DNA of 64,000 nt. It comes from Mortierella sp. BCC40632. Lineage: Eukaryota; Mortierellomycota; Mortierellomycetes; Mortierellales; Mortierellaceae. The notes under the pieces are model-generated. The model did no database searches, had not been told where the DNA came from, and worked only from the letters and a program-made list of their open reading frames with translations. The position numbers and the translations under genes are program-made. The stretch lies in the NCBI GenBank assembly GCA_011634665.1, contig WAEK01000013.1:1286501-1350500 (forward strand), written 5' to 3'. Shown one piece after another: positions 23,562 to 35,233 of the stretch. Each line of letters begins with the position of its first letter. Position 1 is the stretch's first letter.

Positions 23562-24281
23562 ATGCAGCGATCTCTCAAGATGATTCCTAAACCACCCATC
23601 GTCACCATCTTCCACAATCCATCCAGCAAGCAATGCAAACATGCTCTCCATGTGCTCCAACACAATGTCTATGCCATGAAATACCGCGTTGATGTCGTAC
23701 AGTCTAAACTGATCCCTCCAACCCCACAACAGATCTCGAATATGATTGAATATCTTTCCAACGGCCAGGATATCTCTCAAGGGATCCGAGCCATCCTTGT
23801 CCCAAACGCCAGCCAGTTGGCCGCTGGTCGAAATGCTGCTGTGGAAGCTAAGTTGCTGAGGAAGAATCCAGTTGAAGGAGTAGCCAAGCCTAATATCAGA
23901 GAAGCGGCCAACAAGGGGTATGACGATGCTTCACCTTTCCCGACAACAATCGCTGATGTCCAGGCTATTCTTGCCAATTATCCTGATCTCATGGCCAAGC
24001 CTATTGTGGTTGATTGGACCAACGAGCGGGCCATCGTTGCTGATGTATGTATAGAACAAGGGCGTAGAGGGGAAGAGATTCTGTTTAGGGAATGGCCTTC
24101 GGGAGCCCGACCACAAGATTTTTTGTGAGAAGGAAGAGAGGGGGGGAAAAAAATTGAGAAATGCACCCCTACATGAATACTATCATGAGAGGAGAGAGAA
24201 AATGGAAAATATCGAGGTCATTGCTACAAGGGAGCAAATGTATGGATACTAGTCCATCTAAGAAACTAAACGGTCCAATCT

Positions 24282-24314
<33 letters not shown>

Positions 24315-24666
24315 CTGCATGGTCCTTTAGCCGCCCGAGAACGTGTACATGATTGCAAAACATGTAGATGTACCGGCTGAGGTAGATGTGCTTACAGAAA
24401 ATACAAAGCGCGATGTCTTCCGTGAAGTCATAAAGACAAGAGGTGTCGTCAGGAATAAGCTTCTCTATCATAAAAAAGATGAGGTTCGACAAGCCATACC
24501 AAAGACCTATAATGAGATGTTGACCGCTATAGGATTGAAAGCCTCGATCCCGACCGAGAGGAAGCGTGTTTATCGCGGCCCTCCTCATCCCAAGCTCAGA
24601 GGAGATACCTATGAGCCCAAGAAAACGATGAGTCGTTCTTCATCTCATGACAGGTCCAGATACTAA
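23562..24666 (+). CDS. ArsC/Fmp46-like thioredoxin-fold protein with C-terminal extension
   Basis: A 272-residue protein from exons 23562-24044 and 24331-24666; the junction is in phase 0. Residues 8-165 resemble the ArsC (arsenate reductase-like) and fungal DUF1687/Fmp46 fold: VTIFHNPSSKQCKHALHVLQ at the start and LMAKPIVVDW...IVAD + PPENV at the end, like the IVV...RPPE pattern of ArsC proteins. The usual ArsC cysteine directly after NP is absent; a Cys sits four residues further on (NPSSKQC). After PPENV the frame continues for about 105 mostly charged residues ending in a Ser/Arg tail, which is not part of the ordinary fold. Redox or arsenate activity is not shown. The start could also be the second ATG (MIPKPP), seven codons later. 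Confidence 0.6.
24284..24314 (+). repeat. poly-T tract in intron
   Basis: 31 T just upstream of the acceptor TTTAG (24327-24330), serving as or beside the polypyrimidine tract. Confidence 0.9.
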
Positions 24667-24924
24667 ACAACCAAGAAGCATCGGGATAATAAAAAAAAAA
24701 ATGTACAATAATAATTTGATCCGCTTCGGGTTTTTAAAGTCTTACCCGCAACAGAATATGACACGGTAATAATCAGGGGCAGTATGGTTTTTATGGGGGT
24801 AGAGAGGGAAGTGAAAGCCAATTTTATCCAGTCTCTATTGCAGGTTTGGTGTTGTGCTATCAAGGATGAGATGATGGGGGGGTATGTGTGTGCCAACAGT
24901 AGAGGGAGAGAATGTGCCATTACT

Positions 24925-26281
24925 CTATACAGCGTCAAATATACCTATCGCACTGGCTTGGCCTCCCATCATTTGCCCAATGAAATGTTGTCCAGGTTTC
25001 AAGACCCTTGTCACCTCAAAGACTCCTTCCTCGACTTGAGCAAACGGTATGGGTTGAGATGATACTCCGTTCTGAGAACAAATCAACACCAGATTCACTT
25101 GTGCGCCCGGCATTCTATCGAATACCACGATTCGAATCCTTTGTTGCACTCCACTCTGGACTACTTTTGTCAACGGTTCCTGGATCGAAACCTTGAACTG
25201 TCCTCCCTGAGGAGGGAATGAATCCATGATAGGCTGGGCGTTTTGACCTGTTCCATGATTAATGATCCTGTAAGAGTGCACGAGATTCATAAATCCATCT
25301 ACAGGCGTCTCATTTGTCGATCCAAAGACAGACAAAGAACCTGTTCCTGGACCTGGGCAAAACCCTCGGATAGTCATGATCAAGTATCGACCTTCGATCC
25401 TTGTCCATTGGATGGCGGCGGTGATAACCGTTTGGCCTACAGAGGGCCAACTCAGATGGGTTCGAATCCTAGATGTCAATCCATCACCGTCACGCATCCG
25501 AAGTCGAACCTCGATCTCGAAATAGTCATCGTCTACCCAGATAGTATGTGTCCGCTGCGTTCTTTCTACAAGGGCGCAGCCGCTGACGGAATCTATTCCC
25601 GACCCTGTCTTGATCCCCAAAGTCCATGTATAGCTTGACACCTTTGGTAAAGCCCTGTACACGGTCTCGCTAATGGGCGGATCCAGGAATTGTTGCGCCC
25701 GGTTATTAGGCCAGTGACTATAAATGAGTCGGTGGGGGCGGACCAAAAAGTAATGTGATCGGAATCCCTTTTCGTATTGTTTTTCCTTGTTGATTGTCCC
25801 TGAACCCCAAGTCGAGTCAATCAACAGCATCTCTCCATCTACATTCACGGCATTCCAAGCATGAGCGCATCCCAAGGAGCTGTCACCGGCATCACATCCA
25901 AATCCTTTGGCCAATCCTCCGACAATAATGACCCCAAGTTGTTGTGAGGCTGCCAAAGCATGAAACAGGTTGGAGTAGCCAGCACAAACGCCCATTCGAG
26001 ACCTAAGCACACCTTCTGCGGATTGGTCCTTGTGTTGACCTGAAAAGAATCCTTGGACATCATACGAGATATTTTCCGCGATCCAAGCATAAATCGTCCG
26101 CAACTGAGCAACTAAATCTCCTGGGAATGGTGATGTGAGATAGTGGGATAGTCGGGCGACGCTTGTTGTTTCGGAAAGTGGACATGCGCGTGCATGATCG
26201 TCCTGGACTGAGAAATCGGCGTTCCGGAGATCCAGTCTCTCGCCATTAAACTCGGACGTGACCACAGGCGCGGATTTCCTG

Positions 26282-26312
<31 letters not shown>

Positions 26313-27575
26313 TAAAGGTATATGAGATGAGTATGTTCACGAGTGAAAGCTGTAAAGAGATCCTGAACGAAGAGTAATATAAAAAGCAGTGCTTCTTTCA
26401 TACTTGATAGCTGCTACGGGATCATCTCCTTCTTTAAAGACACTGGAAGTAGTCGTTGTCTTGGAGGAATAACTAGAGTGATAGGTTGATTGACTACCCG
26501 AAGTACGAGTTGCGGTAAAAGTTGATTGTTGGCTAGATTGAGTGGTAGTCGTCAAAGCATGTGGCCCTAATGGTCTACTTGGGAGTGCCGGCCTCTGGGG
26601 TAGCTCAGGCCTCTTGGGTAATTCAGGTCGAAGTGGCAGTTTTGGTCGTGATGGTAGTGAAGGGTCCTTGACTTCTACCTGAGAGGGCTGGCGTGGCGGT
26701 AGATCTGGTCGAGAGGGCAATGCAGGCCTAGGGTGTGGTGTGGGCCTTGGTGGGAGCTGTGGTCGTAAGGGTAGCAATGGTGGAGCATGATCTAGAGTGG
26801 ACTTGGAGTTATCGTCATGATGATCTTCCTGGGAAGAGGTTGTAGATCCAGTGGTTGTGTGGACAGAACTACTAGTGCTTGAGGTTGAGGTCGTTCTACT
26901 GAAGGTCGAGGTGATCCTTGGAGGCTTCAATGGCGCGGCAATATTCCTGGCCGTCTCACTCGATTCTTGATCCCTAATCCATGAGGGCTTGAGGGGCAAC
27001 GGAGGAATAGCCGGAACAGGTCTTCTTGACTTGGCTTCCGAGACAGGGACCTCTGGAGGAGCCGGGCGAGGAAACCGCGGCAGAGATGAGGGGAGCGGAG
27101 GCACGGGACGATTCACCTTTTTGACTTCAGATGAATCAAAACTCGGCTTTGTCGGAGAAGGGAGGGTGTTAAGAGGGCTTTCATTGTCGTGGGGATAGGT
27201 GGACGTCGCTGGTGGAGGCCACGTTGGTCGACTAGTAGTGCTATCTGAGCGCCGTGCATGAAATGGCCTACCCATTGGCGCTGGCGTCGAGGCCTCGAAC
27301 ATTGATCGCAGTGCTGACACGGGTCTATCCGAGGACACAGTCGTCGAGTGTTCTGCCGGCACATCTTCGTTTAGGTCCGATGGAGCAGATGTCGGTCGAG
27401 ATAATGTAGAAGGCGATCGAGAGAGCAACCCAGGGTTGACAGTAGGTACTGGTCGTTCGGCATTAGTATGGACAGGGAACCGAGGTGGTGGTGGTGGCGG
27501 TGGACGTGAACGTACTGTGCTAGGGGGTTTTGAAGGTGACGAGGAACCAAACATGGGTGTAGAGCGCGTGGTCAT
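24925..27575 (-). CDS. proline-rich protein with KY-type transglutaminase-like domain
   Basis: An 841-residue protein from exons 27575-26404 and 26278-24925. Residues 1-385 are rich in Pro, Ser and Thr with many PxxP and RPxLP motifs (SH3-ligand type), including a run of repeated LPxRPxLP units. From about residue 440 a transglutaminase-like/KY peptidase domain follows: YAWIAENISYD, GVCAGYSNLFHALA (Cys about 489), CAHAWNAVNVDG (His about 530) and LLIDSTWGSG (Asp about 545), the complete Cys-His-Asp triad. About 250 further residues look like a beta-rich C-terminal module. In fungi this domain is known from the cytokinesis protein Cyk3, which pairs it with an SH3 domain; here the SH3 domain is replaced by SH3-ligand sequence. 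The ATG at 27575 is the first usable start; the frame upstream is open but begins with GTG. Confidence 0.82.
26282..26310 (+). repeat. poly-A tract (poly-T on sense strand) in KY-gene intron
   Basis: A run of 29 A immediately before the acceptor on the minus strand, forming its polypyrimidine tract. Confidence 0.85.
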
Positions 27576-28200
27576 GGAAGCTGTACTGTCTTTTTTTTTT
27601 AAGCCCAGAGGATTAATCGAGGTGTTTGGCAGCGAGGGTTCGAGAGAGATGAGCGTCGCTGTTTGGGAATGGGATGGAGTTTGATGCAGCAGAAAAAAAA
27701 AAATGGTTCGTGGTGAATGAAGATAGGAAGATGGTGCAATGACGTGGATGAGACGAGTGATGGGGATGGATGGAAAAACGATTTCTAGATGGGGAGGGTT
27801 TGGGTGTGAGAGGAGGAAGATGAGGAAGAAGAAAAGCTTTTGGGCAAAGAGTGGATGCGACTGCAGGTGCAAATGTGGCCACACTGCATGATGCGGCGCC
27901 GTTCAAACGGCTGGTGGCGAAACTTAATAGTCGTCGAGATTGAGAGCAACGGAGCAAACTAGCTCAGTCTCTGCCCAGTTGCCCAGCCAAAAAAAGAGCC
28001 GCGAGCCGCGTGTTGTCTGTTTTCAAGTGGGCAGAACCAAAGAGGAGTCTCTTACTCCACAATTGTGTGTGTGTGTGTAAGTGTGCATCCGTGCGCTTTC
28101 TCTGGAGGAACAGTCTTGTCTACTTTGAGCAACGGATGTCCAGGACGCGCCTCTTTCCCCTCTCCTGCTCTGTGCGTTTGTTCAGGGCCACCTGTCCAGG

Positions 28201-28233
28201 CAACAGCAGCAGCAACAGCAACAGCAGCAGCAG
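28201..28233 (+). repeat. CAG/CAA triplet repeat, apparently non-coding
   Basis: Eleven CAR triplets in a region without a gene on either strand. It would code poly-Gln on the plus strand, but no start or neighbouring coding sequence supports this. Confidence 0.8.
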
Positions 28234-29035
28234 CCAGATATAGAGAAGGAAGGCTTCATTGGGAGTAGAATCTTTCGTATCAATGGTCGACTGGAAACGA
28301 GGTCTATTGCGCGCAGTAAGCAATGGTGGGCAGCCATTGGCTGGCTGATCTTTCTAGGCACTGTTGCTTGATCAAAACGCGCGAATGTGCATGGCTTCCT
28401 AGACAGCACTTTCCCACCTGTGGGCTCATCTGCCAGCCACACAGTTAGTTTTCTGAAGGAGGAGCCTTTTTTCTTTTTCCTTTTCTTTTTTCTTTTTCTG
28501 CTTGTCCGCTCGTCCGCTCGTCCGGGATCGACGCAATATTAAAGTGCAGCCTGCGCAGTGAAGTTCTAAAAAGTTTTTTTTTTTTTTTTTTTTACTGTTC
28601 AACGCCACCAACCTGGATGCTATGACTAAATCAGGATATCCACCTGTCATTCTGCCTGGGAACATCCGAACCCATCACGAACGAGGGGCATTTCTCTCTC
28701 TCTCTTCCACTGAAGGTTTAACAGCTTCGAGAGACTCTCTTCGTTCGCTCACCCTCTTGCCCTTTTTCAATCAGAAAATAAGAAAGGGCGACTCAAAGAA
28801 CAATGAGCACTCTACCTAGTCCATCGACTAGTTGTTCTCCTCTTTGGATGAGCTATTGACCGTAGTCTTGTCATGTCCATAACAGCTCGAAAGAAGCAAA
28901 GGGCTGCCTAACGCCCTGCGCGAGGTGCTGGACCAGGATCGCTAGTCTCTTTTATCAGTGAAACGCCGCCTTGCCTGTCGAAAAAAGGACAAAAAAATAC
29001 GCCACATGTACGGATAGAAAATGCCTCGACTCCTT

Positions 29036-29086
29036 TCTCTCTCTCTCTTCTCTCTCTTCTCTCTCTTCTCTCTCTTCTCTCTTAAC
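29036..29086 (+). repeat. CT-rich repeat (CTCTCTCTT units)
   Basis: Several 9-nt units in the probable 5' leader of the EamA transporter gene. Confidence 0.8.
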
Positions 29087-29292
29087 TCTTTTAGCCGTTC
29101 TCTCCTCGGTCCATCCGGCTTTACTCTCTTCCTTTCCACCCTTCACTCTTGACCCTTTTACCTTTTCTTTCTCTCTTTCATTCGTCTTTCTTGCATCCGG
29201 ATCAACCTCCTAATTCTTCATTTCTCATTCCCATTCATCTCTCCACTCTACATCCATTCCACCCCCGTAACTAAAAAAAGAAAAAAAAAAAA

Positions 29293-30997
29293 ATGACTAC
29301 CGGCCACGAGTCGAGTCCTTTACTGGGTCACCAGAACCATTCAGGTGGTCCCACTCCATACACCACTTCCACCGGAACTGCCCCACCGTTGCCAGGAAAA
29401 TCACCTGCGCAGGCACGCCAGGAGACCAAGGGCTTGATCTACATGACACTCTCTGCGTTCTTCTTCTCATTTATGTCGCTCCTGGTCTCACTCACAGCCA
29501 AGACGATCCCTTCGTTTGAAATTGTCCTTTTTCGTGGCATCATCCAAAGTATCCTTGGTGTCATTGCTTGTTACTACCTGAATGTGTCACCCTTTGGAAA
29601 TCCAGGGGTACGGTTCCTTCTCTTTTGTCGAGGCCTTGCCGGATCATTCGGTCTAGCCTTTTTCTTTTATGCACTGAGTGTCATGCCTCTGGCCGATGCA
29701 ACGGTGATTTTTTTCTTGGGACCAGTCTTTACGGCGATCCTTGGACGGATCGTACTCAAGGAGCCCTTTACTCCGCTCGACGCACTGGCTTCTACGGTGT
29801 CTATAATCGGTGTGGTACTCGTGGCCAAGCCCTCGGTCCTGTTCCCTCCACCTTCGCACGGTGACGGTGAATCGGGAGCGATGATCCTTCTGGAGGAAGA
29901 GGTTGACCGACGGGTGTACGGAGTCATTGCTGGAATCTGTGGAGCTATGTGCTCCGCCGTGGTAAGTCCCTGGTTTTTACAGTCTTGTTTTTGTTTGTGC
30001 TCTCACACCTCTTTGGTGGTCTCTTTCTATTGCGGGGGATGAAAGAGGGAGAGATGCAAGCGGGGAACAAACTCCGAGCAGGACCGGCCACCTGCCCAAC
30101 CTTTTTTTTTTTTTTTTTTTTTTTTTTCTCGAGTCCATTCTTGGCTGTGGGCACATTGACTTGTGCTGTGTTTGGCTCTGAAGAGTCGAGTGGAAGGGGG
30201 TCGAGCGAACCTCTCTCTCTCATCCCAAGCCTCCCCCTTTCTTCGTTATCTCTCAAAGTTCCTTCGTCTGTTAGTCCTGCTGGAGCGTAGTGCCGTGAAC
30301 AAACAAGAGAAAAGAGTTGGGTTACTGCAAAAAAAAAAAAAAAAAAAAAAAAAAGGAGGGCTCGTCTGGCGCCGACTTGCTCAAGGTCCGCTTCTTACTT
30401 TTATGCCTTCTTTTGGTATAGGCATACGTGATTGTACGCAAGATCGGCAAGCAAGGAGCTCATTCGATGCAGCATGTCACCTATTTTGGTGCCGTCAGCT
30501 GCGTTATCAGTACCATTGGACTCTTCACGATGCAGGGTGGATACGTCTCCCCACAGGGCCCACAAATGTGGGCTGGCATTACCATCCTGGGCGTCTCGGC
30601 GTTTGTAGGACAGATCCTGCTCAACAGCGGGTAAGTGTATCTGAAAGATCATGAGGAGGATGATGTGCGTCCATGTATGATGGCGTCATGCGGATCTCTT
30701 TCTCTTTCCTCTTTCTGTATATCGACTCTCTAACGGCCGCCAACTTGACCCGTTGATCCAAATTATAGACTGCAGTTGGCACCACTGGGGCCAGGCACAT
30801 TGATGCGGATGAATGACATTGTGTTTGCGTTCATCTTCCAGATCACTATTCAACATGAGCAGCCGGATCTGTTCAGTATTCTTGGAGCCGTCCTGGTCAT
30901 GTCCTGCACCGGTGGTATGGCCCTCAACAAGTGGCGCCTGGAAAAGAAACGTGCTGCACGCGATGCGGTTGCCTCGGCTTCGACTGCACAAGCCTAG
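29293..30997 (+). CDS. EamA/DMT-family transporter
   Basis: A 368-residue membrane protein from exons 29293-29961, 30422-30630 and 30769-30997. A hydrophilic N-terminus of about 45 residues precedes about ten hydrophobic segments in two five-segment EamA repeats: the first runs from GLIYMTLSAFFFSFMSLLVS to VSIIGVVLVAKP, the second from VYGVIAGICGAMCSAV to GAVLVMSCTGG. The layout resembles the SLC35G group of the drug/metabolite transporter superfamily (LFRGIIQ in the first repeat and PLADATVIFFLGPVFTAI after it). The substrate is unknown. The 460-nt first intron is long for the window and holds a T-run and an A-run. The start ATG follows an A-rich leader, as is common in fungi. Confidence 0.87.
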
Positions 30998-31166
30998 CCT
31001 TTTTTTTTTTTTTATGTCGAAAACACACAGGAACAGTAGATACCCGACCGCCTATGGAAAGAAGGAAATAACAGAAAGAGAGCAGCTGTGGAGGACAGGG
31101 CGATCCAACGGCCTGGGCGTGTGTTTATACTTTAAATCTGAATAGAGCAGACAACGGAAAACATTG

Positions 31167-31203
<37 letters not shown>

Positions 31204-31348
31204 TGGAGCAGCTTTTGTTTGGTGGTCGGGGTGTGTGACAACAGAGGGGTCCTGGAAGTGGCGGAGCAGAAGCGTTTAGGAGACGGGGCGTGGACGGCGT
31301 ACGGAAGAAGAGTAGAGCGTACAGGTACGGAGAAAAAGAGAGAGAGAG

Positions 31349-31351
<3 letters not shown>

Positions 31352-31396
<45 letters not shown>
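31352..31396 (+). repeat. (GA)n microsatellite
   Basis: About 22 GA units followed by less regular GAGAAA sequence. Confidence 0.9.
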
Positions 31397-31401
<5 letters not shown>

Positions 31402-31922
31402 GGAGAAAGAGAGAAAGAGAGAAGAGAGAAGGCAAGGGGCGCGGAACAAGAAAATGAGAGTGCGATGCTCTCTGTGCTCAGTCGCGGCTGCTGTCGCTCG
31501 CCCGTGTCCACGCCCTGGTCCACACATTCCATCGAGCCTGCGTTTTTCTTTTTCTTCTTCTTCTCCCCAACTTTCATCTTTCTCATCATCCTTCCCATCT
31601 CTGTCATCCATCCATTGTCACCCTTATCCCCTCCTAACCTCTCCCATTCCATCTCTCTTTCTCTGTCTGGCACTGATCCCCTCCCCCCCACTTCCCTCCC
31701 CTACCTCATCCCTTCTTCTCTTTCCAAGCCCAGCCCGCAAGAGTCCGCGCGCCTCCCCATCAGTAGCCTGTCCCCAAAGGTACGGCCCGAGGACTCGAGA
31801 GAGGAGAAAGAGAGAAAGAGAGAAAGAGAGAAAGAAAGAGAGAGAGAAAGAGAGAGAAAGAGAGGCGTGTGCTTCTTGCACACAGCCCATCACGCCGTCC
31901 GCCCTGTCCGCCGCCCGAACTT

Positions 31923-31923
<1 letters not shown>

Positions 31924-31956
<33 letters not shown>
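31924..31956 (+). repeat. (CA)n microsatellite
   Basis: About 16 CA units in the probable 5' leader of the HSPA12-like gene, 145 nt before its ATG. Confidence 0.9.
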
Positions 31957-31966
<10 letters not shown>

Positions 31967-32100
31967 ATTGCTTATATTTCATCGCCATCTCGCCATCTTT
32001 GCCACTTCCTTCCCATTGCTGCTGCTAACCAACCCATCACAGCCATCATCATCCCCTCTTCTTTCAAGTTCTCTCCCAAACTTTCACATAGAAAATTCCC

Positions 32101-34199
32101 ATGGCCAGTAACAACGAACCTGCTCACATTGCCCAGCATCGTCAGCAGTACCTGGCGGCGCTTGAGAAGCAGAATGCCGCCCGTGCAGCAGCATCATCCC
32201 AGGGCAATGGCGGCAGTAGCGGCGGCGGGTTTCCACAATCGTACGGCGGAGGTAATGGCTATGCATCCCCACCGACGCAACAACAGTCTCCATACCAGCA
32301 ACAGCAGCAGGGTTACTATCCTCTCCCTCCTGGCCAACAGCAACAACAACAACAGCAACAACAGCAGCAGTACTTTAGTCAAGGAGGACAGTCTGGTGGA
32401 TACGACCCTTACAATGGCGCTTCTTCTGGACAGCCATCGCCACCACCACAGCAACAGCAGCAGTATTATCAGCAACAATACCAGTCGTATCAACAGCCTT
32501 CACAGGATCAGCAACAGCAGCAGTCGTCCTACTCGGCGGCCCCTGCAGCCACTGTCTCGATCCAGCCCTTGACGTACAGCCGTCCTCCAGCCAACGGAGC
32601 CAACTCTCAGGCTCAGCAACAACAGCAACAACAGCCTGGAGGCATGGTCACAGGTCCAGGTGGTCAACCAGCCCAGTACAAGGCGCCTACTATTGGAGGC
32701 GAATATCCGTTGTTGGTCGCTATCGACTTTGGTATGTGTGTCTCTCTTTTTCACTTTCTCTCTCTGTGTGTGCCTGTGTGTCGATGTGTGTTCTCTTTTT
32801 TTTTTCTTTTTTCTTTTTTTTCCTTTTGATGACGAAGGGACATGGGCAGTCCTCTGTCATATGATGCAAGACAAGGAATAATCGGCGGAACAAAAAGACA
32901 CGAAAAAAAAAGAGAGGGCATCGCAAGAGAAAAGAGGACAAAGAGAAAAGGAAAAAAGAAAAACGTATGCGGGAGAGAGAGAGAGAGAGAGGAGGATGAG
33001 AGGAAGAGAGCATGCGACGAACGACGAACGACGATGAGCGGTGTTTTTTTTTTTTTTTAGAGATGTCTATGGTGGGCTTGGTACCTGAGTACTAACCTTT
33101 TTTTTTTTATTTATTTGTTTTTCCGCTGATTACTATGGATATAATACAAACTCCAATATTAACAACTAGGCACGACTTTCTCGGGTGTTGCCTATGCATT
33201 CAAGACGAACGGAGAGGTCTACGAAATGACCGCATGGGTAGTAAGCCCTCATACGTACGACAGCCCGCAACAAAAAAAAAAAAAAAAATAGTGAGCAACA
33301 GACTGAGAGACGGGGAAAAGTGCGTTTTGGGGGCTGAAGATACATGATGTGATGCATCTTGAAACTCTTTTTTTTTTTTTTTTTTTCTCTGTTCCTTGGT
33401 TGCTCTCTGTACAGCCAGCATAGAGAGAGAGAGATGGTACCAGAGATACATATCTCTCACACACACTCTCACACACCTATTTTTTTTTCTTCCCACATTC
33501 TGACCGACACCATGACGATCATCCCTCCCTCTCTCCCTCTCCTTTTTTTTTTTAAAAAAAAAATAGGCCTAACCAAGCTAACTTGTACGGAAAGGTGCCA
33601 ACCGTGAGCGCCTATATCAAGGAGAACGACCAGATGCATTCTTGGGGATACACGGCCAAATCAGCCATGTTGACACCCCAGGGTCGAGGTCTTGACTTGT
33701 TGCAAAAATTCAAGTTGTTCTTGGATCAGGAATTGGCGCCTTACTTGCCTCCTCTCCCACGGACCATCAAGCCCAATGGTGCCATTAGTGATTACCTCCG
33801 CGTCCTGCATGCACATGCTATTGACCAGATCATGCAAGCACATGGAGGCAACCTGATCAACCAAAATTCGATCCAATACTGTTTGACAGTCCCTGCAATG
33901 TGGACAGATATGGCCAAGGGTGTGATGCGACAGACGGCAGTGGAGGCTGGATTGATCAAGGCGGACGATCCTTTGCATCGTTTGATCCTGGTTTCAGAAC
34001 CCGAGGCTGCAGCCATGTACTGTGAACGCAAGTGTGACCAGTTTAACCTTCGTCACGGAGACCGTTTCATGATTTGTGATGCTGGAGGCAAGTATATATT
34101 TTTTCTTCTTCCTTTTGTTGATTGATTGATAGATTGATCGAATAATTGGCTTAAGAAGGTTTGACGGAGGATTCTCACGGTTATTGCATTGAACCTAAC

Positions 34200-34232
<33 letters not shown>

Positions 34233-35233
34233 TAAATACTGGTACTGTCGATTTGATCGTTTTCCAGGTTGACTATAGCTCAGGAACGCGTTCACTCAAG
34301 GAGGTGACCCGAGGTTCAGGAGCCAGTTGTGGATCAGGATTCCTGGACGAAAACTTTTCCATGCTTGTCCGACACAAACTTCAACGTTATGACCTTCAAC
34401 CGAAGGCATGGGCTCAGATTATGGAAGAGTTTGTCTTTATGCACAAACCTCAATTCGATGGTGATGAGGATTCATTCATTACCATGCCTGCTGCCGTTGC
34501 CAACCTGACGGATCTGGACATGCGTTTGGAAGACGGACTGTTGGCGATCTCGGCACAAGAGATGAGAGAGTTGGTTTTTGATCCTGTGGTCAATCAGGTC
34601 TTGGGATTGATTGATGGACAATTGACTCAGTCACAGACTTGCTCTGCCATTTTCTTGGTCGGTGGTTTCGGTTCCTCGCCTTATCTGTACAAGCGTGTTC
34701 AACAAGAGTTTGAGAACCGTGTGGATTTGATTCGATACCCACCTCGACCCGACATGGCGGTCGTCCGTGGTGCTGTGTACCATGGTTTGACTTTCCAACC
34801 CATCCAAGCTCGTGTGGCACGTCGATGGTATGGTGTGGACACGACACGTCCATACAAGGCAGGAGATCCAGTGGACAAGAAATATATGCAAGATGGCAAG
34901 TACCGAGTTCGGGATGGATTCTCGGTCTTTGTTCGACCAGGACAATCGATTGCTGTGGATGAATGTATTTCCAAAAAGTACATCACCCACAAGTATCCAG
35001 AACCTTTGTCGTCTCCTCTCTACGTCTACAATGGTGAGACTCAGCCCGATTTTGTGGATTCACCAGGTGTTCAAAAGCTGTGTGACTTTACGATTCCTTT
35101 GCCGCATATTCCTGGTGCAGCTGCAGGGACACCTGTGATCTTTACGTTGAGGTTGTACTTTGGACGAACGGAGCTCAAAGCCGAAGCTGAGTTCCAGTCG
35201 GGTGAAGTCTTTTCAACACTGTGTCAGTTCTAA
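32101..35233 (+). CDS. HSPA12-like Hsp70 protein with Gln-rich N-terminus; two junctions uncertain
   Basis: About 740 residues. Exon 1 (32101-32731) encodes some 195 residues rich in Gln, Gly, Ser and Tyr with a run of twelve Gln, then enters the Hsp70 ATPase fold at LLVAIDFG. Exon 2 (33170 to 33254 or 33237) continues GTTFSGVAYAF; exon 3 (33567 to about 34087) has KVPTVSAYI, SIQYCLTVPAMW, LVSEPEAAAMYCER and ends at ICDAGG; exon 4 (about 34241-35233) gives GTVDLIVFQVDY, IFLVGGFGSSPYLY and ends CQF. This is the HSPA12 type: phosphate-1 loop DFGTT, phosphate-2 DAGG/GTVDL and adenosine loop GGFGSSP are present, but no typical Hsp70 substrate-binding domain follows. Exon 3 ends with GC-type donor AG|GCAAGT; no AG precedes exon 4 within reach, and the obvious exon 2 donor leaves the frame one base off. 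Either the assembly has small errors or splicing is unusual. Confidence 0.78.

Larger units (their letters stand above)
27576..29292. other. divergent promoter region, 1.7 kb
   Basis: Lies between the KY gene (-) and the EamA transporter (+). It contains a CAG/CAA triplet repeat at 28201-28233, a T-run at about 28574-28593 and CT-rich repeats at 29036-29086. CCAAT-like sequence (gccattggc) occurs near 28334. No coding region supported. Confidence 0.55.
30998..32100. other. intergenic, EamA transporter to HSPA12-like gene
   Basis: No gene supported. Holds an A-run (about 31170-31200), (GA)n at 31352-31396, further GAAA-type repeats (31805-31863) and (CA)n at 31924-31956. Open frames here are products of these repeats. 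Confidence 0.6.

Noticed and set aside
31397..32572. 391-codon plus-strand frame overlapping the HSPA12-like gene start
   Set aside because: It crosses GA and CA microsatellites and reads the Gln-rich exon in a wrong frame (Asn/Ser runs).
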